A stretch of DNA of 64,000 nt, from positions 18,789,001 to 18,853,000 of the forward strand of contig CM043698.1 of assembly GCA_023935145.1 (NCBI GenBank), given 5' to 3'. The stretch is from Bretschneidera sinensis (lineage: Eukaryota; Streptophyta; Magnoliopsida; Brassicales; Akaniaceae). The notes beneath the pieces were generated by a model. That model did not search any database. It saw nothing but the letters and a program-made list of their open reading frames with translations, and was not told the origin of the DNA. Below, one piece after another: positions 46,825 through 57,497 of this stretch (position 1 is the first letter of the stretch; every line of letters begins with the position of its first letter). The position numbers were made by a program, and so were the translations under genes.

Positions 46825-48240
46825 TTGAGCGAAGGGGATTCTAAGAATATAGTGATCGGGTCTGGTCTCGCTAAAGATGTCAAAGATTCTTTGATCTCCT
46901 TCCTGCGAAGAAACCAGGATTTCTTCGCCTGGTCGACCTCTAACATGCTAATGATCAATCTTTCAGTTATTGTCCACCAGCTAAATATAGACCTGAATCA
47001 TCGACCCGTAGTCCAAAAAATGAGGACATTCGCCCCTAAGCGACAAAGCACTATCAAAGAAGAAGTAGACAAGCTCATAATGGTTGGTTTTATTGAAGAA
47101 ATCAATTATCTGGAGTGGATCACCAATGTGGTAATGGTCAAAAAGCCCAATGGTAGGTGGAGGATTTACATTAACTTCACAGACCTCAGCAGCTGGTTGA
47201 TGCCACCTATGGGCATAAAATGCTCAGTTCAAGGACGTATACTCTGTGTACAATCAAATTTTGATGCACAAGTTTGACCGACCTAAGACAGCCTTCATAA
47301 CAAATCAAGGCCTATACTGCTACAAGGTAATGTCGTTTGGGCTCAAGAATGCGGGAGCTACTTACTAGAGTTTTGCCAATAAAATCTTTAAGGAACAGAT
47401 CAGGAGGAAAATGGAAGTCTGTGTGAATAAAATGTTTCTTAGTAGCATGATCGCCAGGGATCACGAGTCGGACTTGGAAAAAGCATTTGGGATACTCCGT
47501 CGCCATCATATGAGGTTAAACCCAACCAAGTGCACCTTTGGAGTCACCACTGGGAAGTTTCTAGGCTTCATGGTAACACAGCGAGGAATAGAAGCCAACC
47601 CCAAGAAAATAAGGGCAATCATGGATATGACCACTCCTCACAACATTAAAGAAGTGCAATAATTGACCAAACGAGTAGCTGTGCTTAACCACTTTATGTC
47701 TAAGTCTACTGATAGATGTTTTCCCTTCTTTAAAACGATTAAGAAAGCCAAGAACTTCACCTAGGATGAAAAATGTCAGAAAGTATTCGAAGAACTAAAA
47801 GAATACATGAGTTCACCACCTTTCTTAACTAAGCTAGTCGTAGGAGAAGAACTCTTTCTCTATATACTAGCAGGCTAGGACACGATAACCTCGGTCTTAA
47901 TCTAAAAAGACGCGGGGATACAAAAGACCATCTATTATTTTAGTCAGGTATTGTACGATGCCGAAACAAGATATCTCCTGATCGAAAAACTAGTTTATGC
48001 TCTCCTAATCATGACCAGAAAGTTGCAGTCGTACTTCCAAGCTCATACGATAGTGCTCCTTACCGATCAGCCTCTACGACAAGTCCTCCATAAGCCAGAT
48101 ATCTCTGGAAGGATCGTCAAATGGTCCATCGAGTTAGGTGAATTTGACATCCGGTACAAGCCCCATACCTCTAACAAAGCACATGCCTTGGCAGATTTCA
48201 TAGTTGAGATGACTTTTCCCAACAGTTTAGTAAAGGCCCT
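46825..48240 (+). pseudogene. TAT element reverse transcriptase and first RNase H
   Basis: Visible: RNQDFFAWSTSNM, EEVDKLIMVGFIEEINYLEW, VMVKKPNGRWRIYINFTDL, then a shift with loss of part of the palm, YNQILM and PKTAFITNQGLYCYKV, FGLKNAGATY. The YVDD catalytic box reads CVNK, so the enzyme is dead. RNase H parts include LLTDQPLRQVL and GEFDIRYKPH..KAHALADF. Confidence 0.85.
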
Positions 48241-48522
48241 TGAGGAATCTAAGCAAACACCAAGGTGGACACTATTGTGGATGGTTCATCCAATGATAAT
48301 GGCTCTAGAGTGGGTCTCATCCTTAGTAGCTCCGAAGGATTCACTATTGAGTATGCCCTAAGTTTTGAGCTCAAGGCCTTAAACAATGAGGCCAAGTACG
48401 AGGCATTGCTCGCTGGAATAAAACTCTCCAAAACACTAGCCGTAAGGGCTTTAGAAGTTTATAGTGACTCACAGCTGGTGGTAAACCAGATGATCAGTGA
48501 ATTCAAGGTTGTAACGACCCAT
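48241..48522 (+). pseudogene. second (archaeal-like) RNase H of the TAT element
   Basis: The frame from 48265 reads IVDGSSNDNGSRVGLILSS, ALNNEAKYEALLAGIKLS and LEVYSDSQLVVNQMISEF. The D-E-D catalytic residues (VDGS, NEAKYEAL, YSDSQL) are all present. A second RNase H after the RT-linked one is the hallmark of TAT elements. It is cut at 48522. Confidence 0.85.
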
Positions 48523-48943
48523 CCCGAGTTGGCCACCCCCAAGACGGTGTCATCAAATTTTGAAAAATCCCAGCACGACACATATATGCAACAATAAAAA
48601 TAATACTAACAGAATTTCTTTTATATCATTCTGATATTAATTTAAACATAATATACAATGTAAAATGCATGAATATTTACAAATAAAATTTTATATTTCA
48701 TTTTCTCATTAGTATGAGGATGTTGACACGTACGTGGCTTACAGAAAATGATTTCGTCTGACTCTCGACCCACCAGACTATTTGTCTTGCCTGCTACCTG
48801 AAATCATTGCATAGTGAGAGATGAGCTTCATAAGCTCAGTGAATTAAATTTATTAAAAGTATTTAAATTGCATAAATAGTTCTTTAATATTTAATTATTT
48901 TTTAGTTTTCTTAGTGGGTCAATCACCTTCCAAATATCCTTTA
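48523..48943. repeat. foreign AT-rich segment starting TGTAACGACCC, LTR-like
   Basis: The coding frame of the element stops at AAGGT|TGTAACGACCC and resumes at about 48944 with integrase sequence. The intervening 421 bp is AT-rich and starts like a plant Ty3 LTR. No matching end or target duplication is clear, and the integrase core that belongs here is missing, so insertion and deletion probably both happened. Confidence 0.5.
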
Positions 48944-49383
48944 GGCCTACCGTACCACCGCCCGGATGCCCACTGAGGAAACCCCATTTTTTTTGGTTTA
49001 CGGATCCGAGGCTGTTATACCCCTCGAGATAGGAATGCCATCTTTATGGGTACAAAACTACAATGAACCGATAACGAAGAGGCACTTAAGATGAATGCTG
49101 ACTTGATCAATAAGGCTAAAGACAAAACTCAGATAAAGCTTGTTGCCTACCACCAGAGGGTGACAAGATACTATGATTCTCAAGTCAAAGAGAGAGCTTT
49201 CAGATTGCTCGACCTAGTCCTGAGGAACAATAAAGTATCTCACCGTGCTGCTCTTCCCAAATTGGGAAGGTCCCTATTACATCAAGAGAGTTTGCCGAGT
49301 AGGCACATAAAAGCTTAAAGACTTGAACGGTAAACCAGTGCCGCACACTTGGAATGTGAATAACCTCCGCAAATTCTACCAGT
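48944..49383 (+). pseudogene. integrase C-terminal region of the TAT element, end of pol
   Basis: It reads [53 protein letters not shown], then (after a shift) KDLNGKPVPHTWNVNNLRK and FYQ-stop at 49383, the usual end of pol in this lineage. The codon before AYRTT is TAG, where relatives have TGG. Confidence 0.85.
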
Positions 49384-49634
49384 GAAGCCTTTCTGGGGTT
49401 CCCTAGCCATTGCCAATTTTGTTTTGCTGGTTTAGTTTTGCTAATTTTATTTCACTTATTTTTCCGCAAGTATGAATATAGTACTTATTCTTAATAAAAT
49501 GGTTTGTTATTCGCCAAGTTTTTTGTCTCTCCTATGCCAAGGAAAGAGCCCGAAGCCTTTTTCTTCTGCTTCTTACTTTGAATGTAAAGGCATAAAACAC
49601 TTAGACAAATGGAAAACAACAAAGACAATCCTCA

Positions 49635-50018
49635 TTAACTTAAAAAAAAAATTGTACAAAGTGGCACTAATGGCAAAAAATACAAGAAGAAAAGGAAAAA
49701 AAAATCATACATTATATCCACTTCCTCCTCATCTGTAGCATAGGCCTGGTCCCCGTCCTCAGTAGCAGGGACGGGGTCCTCATCCTCAGCATTCTTCTTG
49801 TCAGAGGGGATCTCCACCATAGAGAAGTCCTGGCCCGGGTAGGCAGTTGCAGCTTGCTGCTTGGCCTCCTCGAAGCCCCTAAGGTAGAAGTTGCCAGAGG
49901 CCATCTCCACTGCCGATTTAAACTCCTGGGACTCCTTAAAGTTGTTTAAGGCCCTCTGAGGCTTGGGTTTGGAGGTGCAGTGCGCACTGATGCTCGAGCT
50001 CAGAAGTGACGTGCGCAC
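49635..50018 (-). pseudogene. antisense ORF remnant in the 3' region of the TAT element
   Basis: On the minus strand it reads LNNFKESQEFKSAVEMASGN, FYLRGFEEAKQQAATAYPG and QDFSMVEIPSDKKNAEDED, followed by an acidic tail. Several TAT elements carry an antisense ORF between pol and the 3' LTR, and this C-terminal pattern (helical segment, YPxxDFS, acidic tail) fits that ORF. Function is unknown. Only the last 110 or so codons are recognisable; upstream it dissolves into the 31-bp array. Confidence 0.55.
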
Positions 50019-51312
50019 AAATGGTTGGGCTCGGAGGTGGCATGTGCACTGATAATAGGGTTAAGAAGCAGCATGCGCACTGATGCTCAAGCTCGGAGGT
50101 AGTGTGCGAACCGAGGCTTGGGCTCAGAGGTGCCATGCTCACTGATGCTCAGGCTTGGAGGTGTCATACGTATTGATCCTAGGGCTCGGAGGTGGTGTGC
50201 GCATTGATACTCAGGCTGGGAGGCACCATGCACACTGATACTCGGGCTCTGAGGTGGCATGCACACTGATGCGCAAAAAAATCTTAAGTGTGTGACATGG
50301 TGTTGCAAGGCTTGGAAGTGTGCAGTAGTGTGCGCTTAAAACTTCGAAGTGTACGACATAGTGTCACACAGCTCGGCAATGCGCACTGATACTAGAGCTC
50401 GGAGACATTGTGCGCACTAATACTAGGGCTCGATGGCAGTGTGCGTACTGATTCTATAGTTCGTACACAGTGTGTGCACTAATGCTCACACTCAAAGACG
50501 GTGTGCATACTGAGGCTCGGACACATGGGTGTCGTGCGCACTAATGATTAGGCTTCTAAGCGGCATGTGCATTGATGCTTGGGCTCAGAGGCGGCATGTG
50601 CACTGATACTAAGGCTTAAAAGTGGAGTGCCCACTAAAGCTCAGGCTCAAAGGTGTTGTGTGCACTGATGCTTAGGCTTAGAGTTGTTATGCGCACTGAT
50701 CTTAGGGCTTGGCAGCGTCATGCACACTAATGTTCATGCTCGAAGGGAGCATGCGTACTAACGTTAGGGCTCAGAGAGAGTGTGCACACTGATTCTCGGC
50801 CTCAAAGGTGGCTTATACACTGACACATAACCTTGGAAGAGGCTTGCACACTGAAGCTCGGGCACGGAGGTAGCATGCACATTGAGGCTTGGGCTAAGAG
50901 GTGGCATGCGCACCGATGCCCGAGCTTAGAGCGAGCGTGCATACTGATGCTCGACCTTGGTGGTAGCATGCGCATTGATGCTAGGCCTTGGAGGTGGCAT
51001 ATGCAGTGATGCTAGGGCTCGGAGGGAACATGCGCACTGATGTTCGGCCTCAGACATGGCGCGTGCACTGATGCTTAGCGGCGGCGTGCTCACTGATGTC
51101 CAAGCTCGGAGGGGGCGTGCACATTGATGCACCGCCTTGGAGGTGGTGTGCGCACTAATGCTAGGGCTTGGAGGGAGCGTGCACACTAATGCTTGGCCTT
51201 GGATGCGGCATGCGCACTCACGCTCAACCTCGGAGGTGGTTTACGCACTGATGCTAGGGCTTGGATATGATGTGCGCACTAATGCTCGAGCTCAGAGGCG
51301 GCGTGCGCCAGT
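49970..51312. repeat. degenerate minisatellite, about 31-bp unit
   Basis: Over 1.3 kb the words GGCTCGGAGGTGGCATGC and GCACTGATGCT alternate with a period of 30-31 bp, giving more than 40 diverged copies. GC content is far above the surroundings. A 61-bp unit of the next array interrupts it at 50285-50395. Such arrays are known in the 3' regions of TAT elements. Confidence 0.85.
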
Positions 51313-51598
51313 GTGTGCTTAAAACTCTTAAGCGTGTGGCATGGTGTCACGCGGCTCGGCAATGTGCACTAGTGTGCTCTTGAAACTTTAAAGTGTACGA
51401 TATGGTGTCACGCGGCTCAGTAGTGTGCACTCAAAACTCCAAAGTGTGCAATATGGTGTTGCACAACTTGGCAGTGAGCACTAATGTGCGCTTTAAACTC
51501 TATAGTGTGTGACATGGTGTCACATAGCTCGACAGTGTGCATCAGTGTGAGCTCGAAACTCTGAAGTGTGTGACATGGTGTCGCGCGACTCAGGAGTA
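51313..51598. repeat. minisatellite, about 61-bp unit, five copies
   Basis: Each unit has aaact(c/t)(t/c).aagtgt, gacatggtgtc(a/g)c.c and ggctcggcagtgtgcac. It is built from a different sequence than the 31-bp array, though the gtgtgcact word is common to both. Confidence 0.8.
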
Positions 51599-52020
51599 AC
51601 AAGGAATAATGGTCTAAGGGGAATGTCCTTGATTGAACTCCTCAGAGTCTTAGAGATGGATCCGAGGAGGATGCTTGGGATTGAACTCCTCTGAGTCTTG
51701 GAGATGGGTCCAAGGAGGATGTTTGGGATCAAACTTCTCGGATTCTTAGAGATGGGTCCGAGGAGAATGACATGGATCAAACTCCACAGAGTTATAGAGA
51801 AATGTTCGAAGAGGATGATTCGGATTAAACTCCTCGAAGTCTTGGAGATGGGTCTAAGAATGATGCTTGGGATCGAACTCCTCGAATTCTTAGAGATGTT
51901 TTCGAGGAGGAGTGCCGCATCGGTCTTGATTGAAAGGTCTTCTTGGGAGAAAGGAAACTCAGCAGTCTCTACTCGGCCTTGATTGAAAGGGCTTTTGAGA
52001 AGAGAGAGAGAGTTTGGCAC
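51520..52020 (-). CDS. open frame of 166 codons with six 16-residue repeats, unknown
   Basis: The frame starts PNSLSLLKSPFNQGRVETA and continues into repeats of the form LLGPISKTQRSSIPSI (16 residues). The end lies in the 61-bp array. It is downstream of the gag-like start of element B on the same strand, so it may be an internal, rearranged part of that element. Retained length periodicity suggests that it was once translated. I do not recognise a family. Confidence 0.3.
   Translation of the reverse strand: MPNSLSLLKSPFNQGRVETAEFPFSQEDLSIKTDAALLLENISKNSRSSIPSIILRPISKTSRSLIRIILFEHFSITLWSLIHVILLGPISKNPRSLIPNILLGPISKTQRSSIPSILLGSISKTLRSSIKDIPLRPLFLVTPESRDTMSHTSEFRAHTDAHCRAM
51622..51909. repeat. 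48-bp minisatellite, six copies without indels
   Basis: Units start at 51622, 51670, 51718, 51766, 51814 and 51862, each exactly 48 bp. They share attgaactcctc.gagtctt, then agatgg.tcc.aggag. They differ by up to about 30% in bases but never in length. Confidence 0.92.
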
Positions 52021-52059
52021 TCTTAGTGATGATTTTGATGAGCATTCTATGGTAGGAGG

Positions 52060-53135
52060 AAGCTCAAGGCCTTACCTTGGAATGAGGAGATAAGCCAGTG
52101 GTGGAGCGACTATGAGTTGATCCGTTGGGATCAGAGTGCTTTGTTTGGCGAGGGTTTTGCTGCGGAGAAGATAGAGATGTAGGAGGGCGATCTTGCCTCC
52201 TAAATCCGACGGCCAAACTTGTAACAAGTTGTCGAAGTTCCAAGAATTGTTCTTGGGTCACTGGTACAGTTGGGTTAGGTGCAAGAGGCGTTTCTAGGTT
52301 TTCTTGGTCATCAAGGTCTACGGGGTCGAGCTTTGGAGGATCTACTGGGTCAAGCGGTGGATGATCTATTGGGTCAATCCTGGTTTGTCTGTCAGACGGT
52401 TCACTATGATTTAATTGGAGGTACCATATTCAAAGATATCAGGGAGCTATTTTCTAGATTAACTGCGAGTGTATACTCGTGTGGCGGTTAAACTAGTTCT
52501 GACGGTGTTCTTGGCATGGTTCTTAGGCAGCATTGTGACAGATGAGTTATTTGCACATTTTCTTACAAAGTTGAAGAGTGTGGTTTCCCATGGACAGTAC
52601 CAATCTGTTGAAGCCGAAAATCTGCTGAGAATTAGAACAACTGAGGAGTGAAACCTGCACACACGAAACAAGGAGAAAACCTAAAAGTCGTTGGAGGACC
52701 GAAGGGGGTGTGTCTCCAGGGGGACTCTCCGATGCCTAAGTTAGTATATCGATTTTAAAGAAATAAGGAGTGTTGTGTGAAATAATGAGTTGTGAGTAAT
52801 GAATTGAGTGTACATTTTGATTGTGAGAACCCCTTTTATAGTGTGTCGGAGCAGAGTCCAATTAGAAGAATGATTTTAGTGTTGTGATAGGAATAACATT
52901 CCTCTGTAGTTATCCACATGTTGGATTTAAATAACAGTTTATCCATAAATTAGAGTGTTGTAGTAATACTGAGACATTGACATGAGATTATCATACCGCC
53001 CTCGCTGTAAAATTACTGTAATGACCATTACCAAATGTGAAGATTTGATTGGTTGATCTATTCAGATTATGTAATTACTTTTTTACCCTTGAAAATTGCC
53101 ACATGTCGTAATATCATTGGAGCGACAATTTTTCC
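52060..53135 (-). mobile_element. second TAT element (element B): 5' LTR, primer site, gag start, minus strand
   Basis: The LTR is about 52606-53135 (TATA box ACTATAAAAGGGG on the minus strand near 52840). CATCAACAGATTGGT-type sequence (here CTTCAACAGATTGGTACTG) marks the primer-site border at about 52602. A gag-like start (VTQEQFLELRQLVTSL, 52064-52261) matches element A's FQELTQLVTDLVVEV at 44780-44830. Nothing recognisable of gag continues; repeat arrays follow instead. The element is truncated or recombined. Confidence 0.75.
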
Positions 53136-53159
53136 TACGTCAATCCCTAAATAATCAAG

Positions 53160-53514
53160 TACAACATATATAAGCTGGTTTTTCTTTTCTTTTCTTTTTT
53201 AAGAAAGTTTTTTCTCTGTTAGTATCATTGTTACTCACCAACGACAACGTGATCAAAATTAATTGATACAGGTTGTCTTAGTTTCGTCCAAGAAGGATGC
53301 ATGATATATAGGGCAGGGCATGAGAAATAAGTGTCAAGCCAAGAATAATTGCTTGTAATTGCAATAGTTACGCACTACCTAAATAAGGGTCCATACCTTT
53401 AACCAAATTGTCTAAAGTGTTCGCTATACATTAAAAAGAAAAGCATCATTTTAATGGGATTTGAATTTTTTGTGGTTGTAATTTTTTAACCATAAGCTTT
53501 GGCATTTAGCAAAC
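53160..53514. other. spacer right of element B, nothing seen
   Basis: Non-coding, with a T-rich tract (ttttcttttcttttctttttt) at 53181-53201. No feature recognised. Confidence 0.4.
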
Positions 53515-53925
53515 TCGGCTTCAAATGAATCGAAGAAAAAAAATTATTTTGAAATAAATTTTTATATTTGGTTTTTTTGTATTGAATTGTAAAATTTAAT
53601 TAAATTTTTATAATTAAAATATTCAAAATAATGAATAATTCAAAATAAGAGAGAGAGAGAGGGAGGAAGAGTGAGGGAAAGAGAGAAAAAGATACTATTT
53701 TGGTTGACTTAACTTTTTATTCTTCATGTTGTGAAATTCATTTTTAAATTCTATCAATTTTGATAGAATTTACAAGAAGATAACTCAATTTCATAATGAA
53801 ATCATTTCAAAATGAATTTCATAATTTTGTATTGTTCAAAACATAATAATTATAGAATTATAAATGAATTCCAAAAAAATTATAAAATTCATTTGTTCCG
53901 AATATATTCTAAAACTAAAAATTAT
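53515..53925. repeat. AT-rich MITE-like repeat, copy 2 (reverse of 10385-10800)
   Basis: It contains the reverse complements of the words in copy 1: an AG-rich tract at 53647-53690, attctatcaattttgatagaat (a perfect internal palindrome) and aatttcataatgaaat. Near both ends are gaattcat/atgaattc words. Confidence 0.4.
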
Positions 53926-53929
53926 TTTT

Positions 53930-54060
53930 TAAAAAAATAAATAAAAAGAGAACATCTTATTGATAAACACCAAATTAAGGTGTAAGATAATTACAACAGA
54001 TATACCTCCGTTACCAACAGGATTAGAAGAAACCATACCACCAAAAACAAACCATATAAT
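53930..54060 (-). mobile_element. possible LINE or SINE 3' tail
   Basis: On the minus strand it reads ACACCTTAATTTGGTGT, then an A/T tail, like the GCACC...GGTGC tail of the LINEs in this window but with different loop sequence. No coding part and no duplication seen. Confidence 0.3.
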
Positions 54061-54104
54061 AATTAAAGACTAAAACCCATCAAAATAAACCCCATAACCC
54101 TTAA

Positions 54105-55451
54105 TGGTCTGATTGGTTTATGGACATAATTAATGTAGGATTAAAATGAGACTATAGGATTAAGTGACATTAAAGTGGTATTACACTATTACTTTTATTT
54201 TTGTTTAGTTTAAATGATTGACTAACTTTATTCCATTGAAATCTTATGTTTGGATGGTAGGATTAACATTACTATTAAAGTGGGATAATAAATAAGATGA
54301 CAAAATTACCCTTTATATTAATATTCTAATTAACTTTTCTATTAACTCTTAAGCGTTAATTTATTTAATAATAATACCGATAGTTCTAATAATAATTATT
54401 TTTACGAAAATTATAATAATTATTATTTTAATCATTACTATTATTTAGTTATAATTATTTTAAAATTATTGTTATTAATTATATTAATAATACTTCTTAT
54501 AGTAATTATTTTTAATTATTATAATATTAGTAATAATCATAATTGTTATTATTAATATTAATATAATAATTATTATTATAAATAATTATAATATGTAATA
54601 ATTATAATTATAAAAATATAATTAAGATTAATATTATAATTATTATTATTATTAAAATAAAAATCATTATAAAATCATAAAATTATTATTTTAAATATTA
54701 CTATAATCTTTATTATTATTTTAATTCTAATTCTAATAATAATTATAGTTATATTATAATTAATATTAATATTATTATAAAAAATTACTATTATTATATT
54801 TATACTGTTAATTATAATTATAAATATTATTATAATAATTATTAAAATTTTAATAATATAATTAATGTTATTTTAATATTTACAATACAATATTATTTTT
54901 AATAATTATTTATAATATGAATATTAATAATATTTATATTATAATAATAGTAATTATTATTTATTAATATTTTATAATTTTTATTATCATTATAAATATG
55001 ATTTTCAATGACTATTATAATTAATAATTACTATTATTATTAAGATTATAATAATAATTATTAAAAGTTAAATAATAATATTCATTATATTGTTAATTAT
55101 AATAATAGTAATTACTATTATAAATATTATAACAATTATTATACATATTTTTATTTATTATAATTATTATTATTATTATTTCGTTGTTGGTTTATATGTA
55201 AAAAAGTAATGCTGAAAATAACAGAAAATAGAGAGGACAAACTTGTCTTTAAAAAGGTAACCCCACCCAAGTCTAATCCCGCAAAATGTCCTATCTCTCT
55301 TATGGGTAGATTTGGTTGAATTTAAGCTTAGGTTGAAATTAAGTTAATCTCACTTCAAATGCTAACCAAACATAAGATTAAAGATTAAAGTGAGATTAAA
55401 GTAATATAATCTTATCTAATTCTGTTCTAATTTCATAAACCAAACGGACCC
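54105..55451. mobile_element. Tourist-like (PIF/Harbinger) TIR element with A/T-only core
   Basis: Left end TGGTCTGATTGGTTTATG and right end (inverted) GGGTCCGTTTGGTTTATG match at 14 of 18 positions and are flanked by TAA on both sides (54102-54104 and 55452-55454), the 3-bp target of PIF/Harbinger elements. Inside, 54310-55180 is almost only A and T, built from attatta/taataat words. No transposase. At 1.35 kb it is long for a MITE, apparently through expansion of the core. Confidence 0.75.
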
Positions 55452-55454
55452 TAA

Positions 55455-57497
55455 AGATTAAAGTCTTAAGGAAATAAGTTGATTCAACGTTTTATTATGA
55501 TATAGATCATCGATATCTAGAATTTTGTATAGTTGGTATCGTTAATGGTGAAATAATGTATCCCTTTATTTATAATTTAATTTACAATTAAGTTTGTGTT
55601 ACACTGCTTATTTTAATTTGATGTTTTTCAAAGATTTCATGATTCATAGGTTTAAAGTAGATGATGTGGCCCAACAATGATCATTGACCAATTTTGTATG
55701 AAGTGATATACTATGTCCAACCTATATAAACAGTACCAACTATACAATATTTCAAATATAAATTTATCCATCCACGTTGAAAACAATTTCATTGTAAACC
55801 TTTAAGTTTACAAGAAATTTTTTTATCCAATTTAATAAAAAGATATATCTACTTATAAAAAAAAAAAGATATACAAACAATCCTTCAATTGAAAAGACAC
55901 CATTATTGTCTACATTTTCATATTAGGTAGTAAGGTACCATTTTCATAAGAGGAAGGAAGAGGCAATATATGTACCTATTTTTGTTGTTACTTCGACTAA
56001 ATGGTACACTACAACTTGTGTGGTGATTACTATTGCCGTCTTCGCAACTGAAAAAGCAATTTGTTTAATGTTCACACAGTGGCACTGGCAATGCAAATAC
56101 TACTGTATACCTCTCTCTAGTTTAATTACTCTGTAGGCTATGTCCCTCTTGCTTAATACTGTTTTTATTAGAATTATTACGGAATCGAAAAAATTTATTA
56201 ATATAAAAAATATATATAATAATAATTAAATAAAATCAATTAAAAAAATATTCAGTTATTACTATATTTTTTCATTATTATTAGTGAACTTTTTCAATTT
56301 TATGGGATCAAAATTCTTCTTTATCTTTGATACAGTGATAAAAGATATCAAAATTCCTATCAACTTGTCACCCTATACTAAAAAAAATTACTCTATAAGC
56401 TATTTTTCCATTGTCGTACTTTTTGGTACTGTATTCAATCCACCGAATTAAGAGAAAGATCATAAAAATTGCCATAAAACAAAATAATTTCATTAAAATT
56501 TATGTTTGTTATAAAAGTTAATTTATAACAACTGTTTCATTTTATTTTATTTTTAATTTTATCATTTTCCTAATCCAATATATCAAACATCAATTGTACC
56601 AAAGATAAAAGAAAACCCAAATAAAGAGAAAAGAAAATTGTATCTTCGAAATAACCACTCATTTGTGATATCTGATAGTGATATTTATAAAATTTTAACG
56701 GATAAATAATTATTTTAATCTTAAAAAAGTATTGTTCAGTACTATAACGAATGTAATTGTTAATTTTGATAATTGGTTACGTGAAATGAATGATTTAAAT
56801 GAGTGGTTATTTTAAGTGTTTCTCTGTCACACTACTCAACACATAAAAGATGAAACAATGGCAGGGAGTTGAGATTTGCTCTTTTAAACAATAGTGTGGT
56901 CTTTCAGTTACGATGGAGTATAACATGTTTTATTAGGTGATCTGACATGAATCAATGTTTGTATATGATCTACGTACTCACACAACGTTGATAGAGACTA
57001 CACTCCTTCTCTTCTAACGTTTTAATTTGTACAACAAAAATTACACTATCAAATTATGATTAAGCATTATCAATTTTGTATAGTCTCTAATTATTTTATA
57101 TGAGGATTAATTATTTTTTTATTTTACTTGAGGAAGAAAAAGGTCTCTAAAAATAGGAAATTAAATTAAATGAAAGACGCAAAGGGAAGATGTGAGAAGG
57201 GAAAGTTTAGATATTACTTAATTATAAGATATAAGCCCCATAAAAGACTCCTTAATTTTGAGAGCATGAAACGGATCTCTGTCTCTCTCCTTCTGACAAA
57301 CACACAGACACCACCTAAATGCATTACAATCATTGATCAAATCTGGGGGAAAAGGTCTTTTAATTCATAAAAGGAAACTTCGCATATTGAAAAATTACAT
57401 TTCAAGGCCACAACAGAATGGCCTTCTTAAATTTGTGTTCGAAATGGAATCATTTGAGTTCCTTGATTAACAAACACAAACCCCAAAATTATGCCCC
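55455..57497. other. spacer downstream of IAA33, no gene recognised
   Basis: AT-rich non-coding DNA. A short open stretch at 57170-57370 has no recognisable product. No RNA gene or defined element seen. Confidence 0.45.

Larger units (their letters stand above)
42705..49383 (+). mobile_element. Ty3/gypsy retrotransposon of the TAT type (element A), degenerate
   Basis: In order: a 5' LTR (about 42705-44478, split by a TRIM), a primer-site region at 44481, gag, protease, RT, RT-type RNase H, a second archaeal-like RNase H, an inserted piece of foreign DNA, and the integrase C-terminus ending at 49383. The double RNase H marks the TAT (Ogre/Retand) lineage. Every domain contains stops or shifts and the integrase core is gone. 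No 3' LTR in matching orientation is visible; instead an inverted LTR of the same family lies at about 52606-53135. Confidence 0.85.

Noticed and set aside
50087..51186. Minus-strand frames with PPSPSISAHATSEP-like repeats
   Set aside because: A 31-bp unit changes frame at each copy, so the apparent peptide repeats are a by-product of the minisatellite.
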